Shown piece after piece: positions 62,801 through 64,000 of a stretch of 64,000 nt of DNA. The stretch is taken from assembly GCF_003286415.2 (NCBI RefSeq), contig NZ_CP043450.1:868001-932000 (forward strand). Direction: 5' to 3'. The notes below the pieces were generated by a model, which did no database searches, was not told where the DNA came from, and was given only the letters and a program-made list of their open reading frames with translations. Made by a program: the position numbers and the translations under genes. The stretch comes from Mucilaginibacter rubeus. Its GTDB lineage: Bacteria > Bacteroidota > Bacteroidia > Sphingobacteriales > Sphingobacteriaceae. Position 1 is the stretch's first letter. The number at the start of each line of letters is the position of its first letter.

Positions 62801-63408
62801 GAAAAGGACTGCAAAACGCTCAAAACAAACAACAACAGCACGAAGAACGACATCAAAAAGATAACTCGAAAGATGAAAAAAAAGATAATGGTGCTTTATC
62901 AGGTGGAAAATATGATGGACGTACTATTGGTTCTATTAAGCCGATAAGCGATAAGTATCATAGCTTGAAAATTACGACCATTAATAATAGCAAATGGATG
63001 GACGATTTTAATAAAGAACATGAGTTTCTTACTGGTTATGCAGAATGGTCTGATAAGCTAACTGATTTTTTCGGAGCACTTAGCTTCGCCCCCAGTAAGG
63101 AAGATTTGGTGAATTTTGTTAAAAAACCTCGAAAAGGAGTTAAAAACTTTCTAAAAGGCATTACTCCAACAGTTGCAGTAGCGACCACAATAAAATTGCA
63201 AACAATGTCTTTTTCTGAGGCAGCATCGTCGTTAGAAGATATTATGAAAAATTACTTAATCCTGCATAAAGATAACCCATCAGAACAAAAGGGCGTTTAC
63301 ATTATAGATGAAAACTACTGGGTACCTGCATTTGGTGGGGCCGGCAAACAATACACTGATTATTATGACGTTGAAACAAAAAAATTCCTTGGACAGGTCC
63401 ATTTTTAG
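59815..63408 (+). CDS. Secreted RHS protein (DUF6443 type) with unrecognised toxin tail
   Basis: 1197 residues from ATG 59815, which puts a signal-like segment (LKACLSIQLLISFCFISLGQ) at residues 20-39. DUF6443-like YADGLGRPLQSVQWKGSPLG, many YD repeats, and the RHS core near 920-975 (LQKDLGEYDYGARFYDPVIA, RWTTVDPLAE, NIDPDGMEVIYGGG). The last 215 residues are variable: a Gln/Lys/Asp-rich linker, then a domain ending YIIDENYWVPAFGGAGKQYT, DYYDVETKKFLGQVHF. I recognise no family. A small membrane protein overlaps its 3' end and is the likely immunity gene. Confidence 0.83.
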   Translation: MKKQTLTLTTNRFFVALKACLSIQLLISFCFISLGQSINQNYVITTTPRIKGITDDASLKTASTDKTKIQINIEYADGLGRPLQSVQWKGSPLGNDIILPKAYDVFGREVKKYLPYAPTGTAGNYRSDAITSAQAAFYNAPTTGVVQIPTASQVAYAETKFEASPLNRPVEQGAPGLSWKIGGGHTATQTYSVNTTTDAIKFWVLSTASTGATQTSSYPAGSLIVTNMIDEDGNAVILFKDFDDRIISKKVQSGPGTYVTTDYVYDDLGNLRYVIPPALSASGSNTAVTMPSSFTESSAVFLNFFYGYHYDDLGRPIEKKMPGQGWQYIVYNSKDQPILTQDGNQKNLGIWIVTKYDALGRVIMTGKLTSAATRSSLQSSADASITATFESFTNVTTNYGYTHVSYPDLTGTGGKVLTATYYDRYDVLSNTTVNPSFAAFSAPSTSIDSLEQNPRGLPTAKLVNVLGASNYLFSMIIYDKDGNVVKTLSQHYQGGSTSANKFDAVESQYSFQGTSTQTTRKHYLSSTSTPSVTVISTPSYDHMNRSLLLKQQYSTPTTTGTIVNINKNDYNELGQLITKHLHSTATGMPASSGFLQHVDYRYNSRGWLSRINNSASTLDETYTTQLDLFGENLDYDQVTNGIGGTAKYNGNISNIKWQAKWSSLISLPQQYKGYVFTYDAMNRLAIADYKAQNSADNTSYNESITYDELGNILTLTRKSGASSTLNSLVYNYMNGANRSNMLMSVSDASGTEAYNSNYTYDSNGNQLTDSKKTIATPISYNELNLPSQVNITTGTKVLKYIYDATGKKLERLTTSAGATVEDRFYVDGIEYVSNAIELIHTPEGRTTPNGAGGAYIFEYNIADHLGNVRAVFGDKNNDGVLTVDEILQTTDYYAFGRQIAYSQILAPNPDNTYLYSNKELQKDLGEYDYGARFYDPVIARWTTVDPLAEISRRFSPYNYVANNPMRNIDPDGMEVIYGGGDLGGDLYTGEDAVNLGKGLQNAQNKQQQHEERHQKDNSKDEKKDNGALSGGKYDGRTIGSIKPISDKYHSLKITTINNSKWMDDFNKEHEFLTGYAEWSDKLTDFFGALSFAPSKEDLVNFVKKPRKGVKNFLKGITPTVAVATTIKLQTMSFSEAASSLEDIMKNYLILHKDNPSEQKGVYIIDENYWVPAFGGAGKQYTDYYDVETKKFLGQVHF

Positions 63409-63673
63409 TAATAGGGCACAGTTAATCTCGTTTTTGGCAATATTTATTATTCGGATGATATTTCTTCGACGAATCGGAGATAAGGTTCATGAATTGGACT
63501 ATGCCTGGGTGAATTTTATACACCGAAGCGGGGGATTCCTTATAATCTGGAATGCTCTTTTGAATGTATTAGCAAGAAATTACTTAAGCGAGCGAAATGC
63601 CGATATAGTAATTGGGATTATTACAGTAATCAACATTTTTTACTTGGTATTTAATCTTTACTTTCTTGCCTGA
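63365..63673 (+). CDS. Small membrane protein, likely immunity to locus 3 toxin
   Basis: 102 residues from ATG 63365, inside the last 44 bases of the toxin gene in another frame. Three hydrophobic stretches: LISFLAIFIIRMIFL, GGFLIIWNALLNVLA and IVIGIITVINIFYLVFNLYF. No family recognised. Overlap with the toxin gene and small size are typical of polymorphic-toxin immunity genes. A longer frame from 63308 is less likely because it would lie further inside the toxin gene. Confidence 0.6.
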   Translation: MTLKQKNSLDRSIFSNRAQLISFLAIFIIRMIFLRRIGDKVHELDYAWVNFIHRSGGFLIIWNALLNVLARNYLSERNADIVIGIITVINIFYLVFNLYFLA

Positions 63674-63807
63674 GGCAATTTTGTAGCAATGCTTTTTGAT
63701 TGCAATAAGCGACATCATATACTCACTTGTTTTTGAATAATATTTTGTTTAGTCATGAGTTAATTATCTTAAGCAAATTAATACGATGTGTAAGGCGCTG
63801 TGCAATA

Positions 63808-64000
63808 ATGATTCTGGTGATTTTTTGTCATCAGAATCAATATGCGCAAGGGAATGTGCAGTTCCATGTCAATACCCATATCCTTGGCGGTAAAAAAATC
63901 CTGAGAGTAAAATGTGATTTTAATGATCCTTACGCCTGGGTACTGGCAGAGCACAACCAGGTATACCGGATAAACAGCGCTACTAAAAAGGTTGACGATT
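63808..64000 (+). CDS. Secreted protein, 5' part only
   Basis: Open to the right edge. The start is followed by a hydrophobic stretch and HQNQYAQG, a likely signal-peptide end; the true start could lie slightly upstream at a non-ATG codon. Then FHVNTHILGGKKILRVKCDF and AWVLAEHNQVYRINSATKKV, a pattern that suggests a beta-propeller blade. Possibly the first blade of a sensor or propeller protein; too little is present to name it. Confidence 0.5.
   Translation, partial: MILVIFCHQNQYAQGNVQFHVNTHILGGKKILRVKCDFNDPYAWVLAEHNQVYRINSATKKVDD

Overview
The window most likely comes from a Bacteroidota chromosome of the Sphingobacteriaceae type (Mucilaginibacter- or Pedobacter-like). Pointers are the pairs of secreted YD/RHS-repeat proteins, the fibre-like secreted proteins ending in the HLPEIPS...GEMN...KVEELTLY block, weak ribosome binding sites, an FecI-like sigma factor with a C-terminal membrane segment, a LytS/LytTR pair and a class I lanthipeptide dehydratase. 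This assignment is inferred from gene content only. I saw no rRNA, tRNA or CRISPR array.

Layout. (1) 1-9717: RHS locus 1. It holds two fibre-like proteins, an SpvB/TcB-like secreted repeat protein, an RHS protein ending in a CHAP/NlpC-like amidase, and a lipoprotein that is the likely immunity partner. (2) 9718-15117: an array of orphan RHS C-terminal cassettes in different stages of decay. Most copies are separated by a two-hairpin repeat of about 150-200 bp that ends just before the same point of the RHS gene. One cassette keeps a glycine-zipper toxin-like tail with a membrane immunity candidate. (3) 15119-20779: mostly broken genes (NUMOD4/HNH endonuclease, SDR oxidoreductase, membrane protein, DUF1566 fragment) plus an intact IPT/NHL lipoprotein. 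(4) 21236-32754: RHS locus 2, with an SpvB-like protein, three fibre-like proteins, an RHS protein with a DHDPP nuclease-like tail and a SUFU-family immunity protein, then an orphan SMI1/KNR4 immunity protein. (5) 33144-34026: a tandem HTH regulator and a strongly structured candidate RNA. (6) 34186-40894: a lanthipeptide locus with an ECF sigma factor overlapping a full-length LanB, a LytTR regulator and histidine kinase on the other strand, and an unlisted 54-residue Thr-rich precursor peptide followed by a gene of unknown function. No LanC and no transporter are visible. (7) 41862-55711: a divergently transcribed type II secretion/type IV pilus-like system (ATPase, secretin, inner-membrane platform, prepilin peptidase, four pseudopilins, PilN/PilO/PilP-like parts) with an extra mini-secretin. 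Both arms end in RHS remnants read in the same direction as the arm. (8) 56100-63673: RHS locus 3, with an SpvB-like protein, an RHS protein with an unrecognised tail and a membrane immunity candidate.

How it fits together. The three RHS loci share one plan: a secreted SpvB/TcB-like protein, a secreted RHS protein with a swappable toxic tail, and a small immunity gene whose predicted location suits the toxin. This resembles the TcB/TcC cocoon of ABC toxins split over two genes. The RHS remnants at both ends of the secretion cluster suggest, but do not prove, that this apparatus exports such proteins. The lanthipeptide locus between them adds a second, chemically different, candidate antagonism system.
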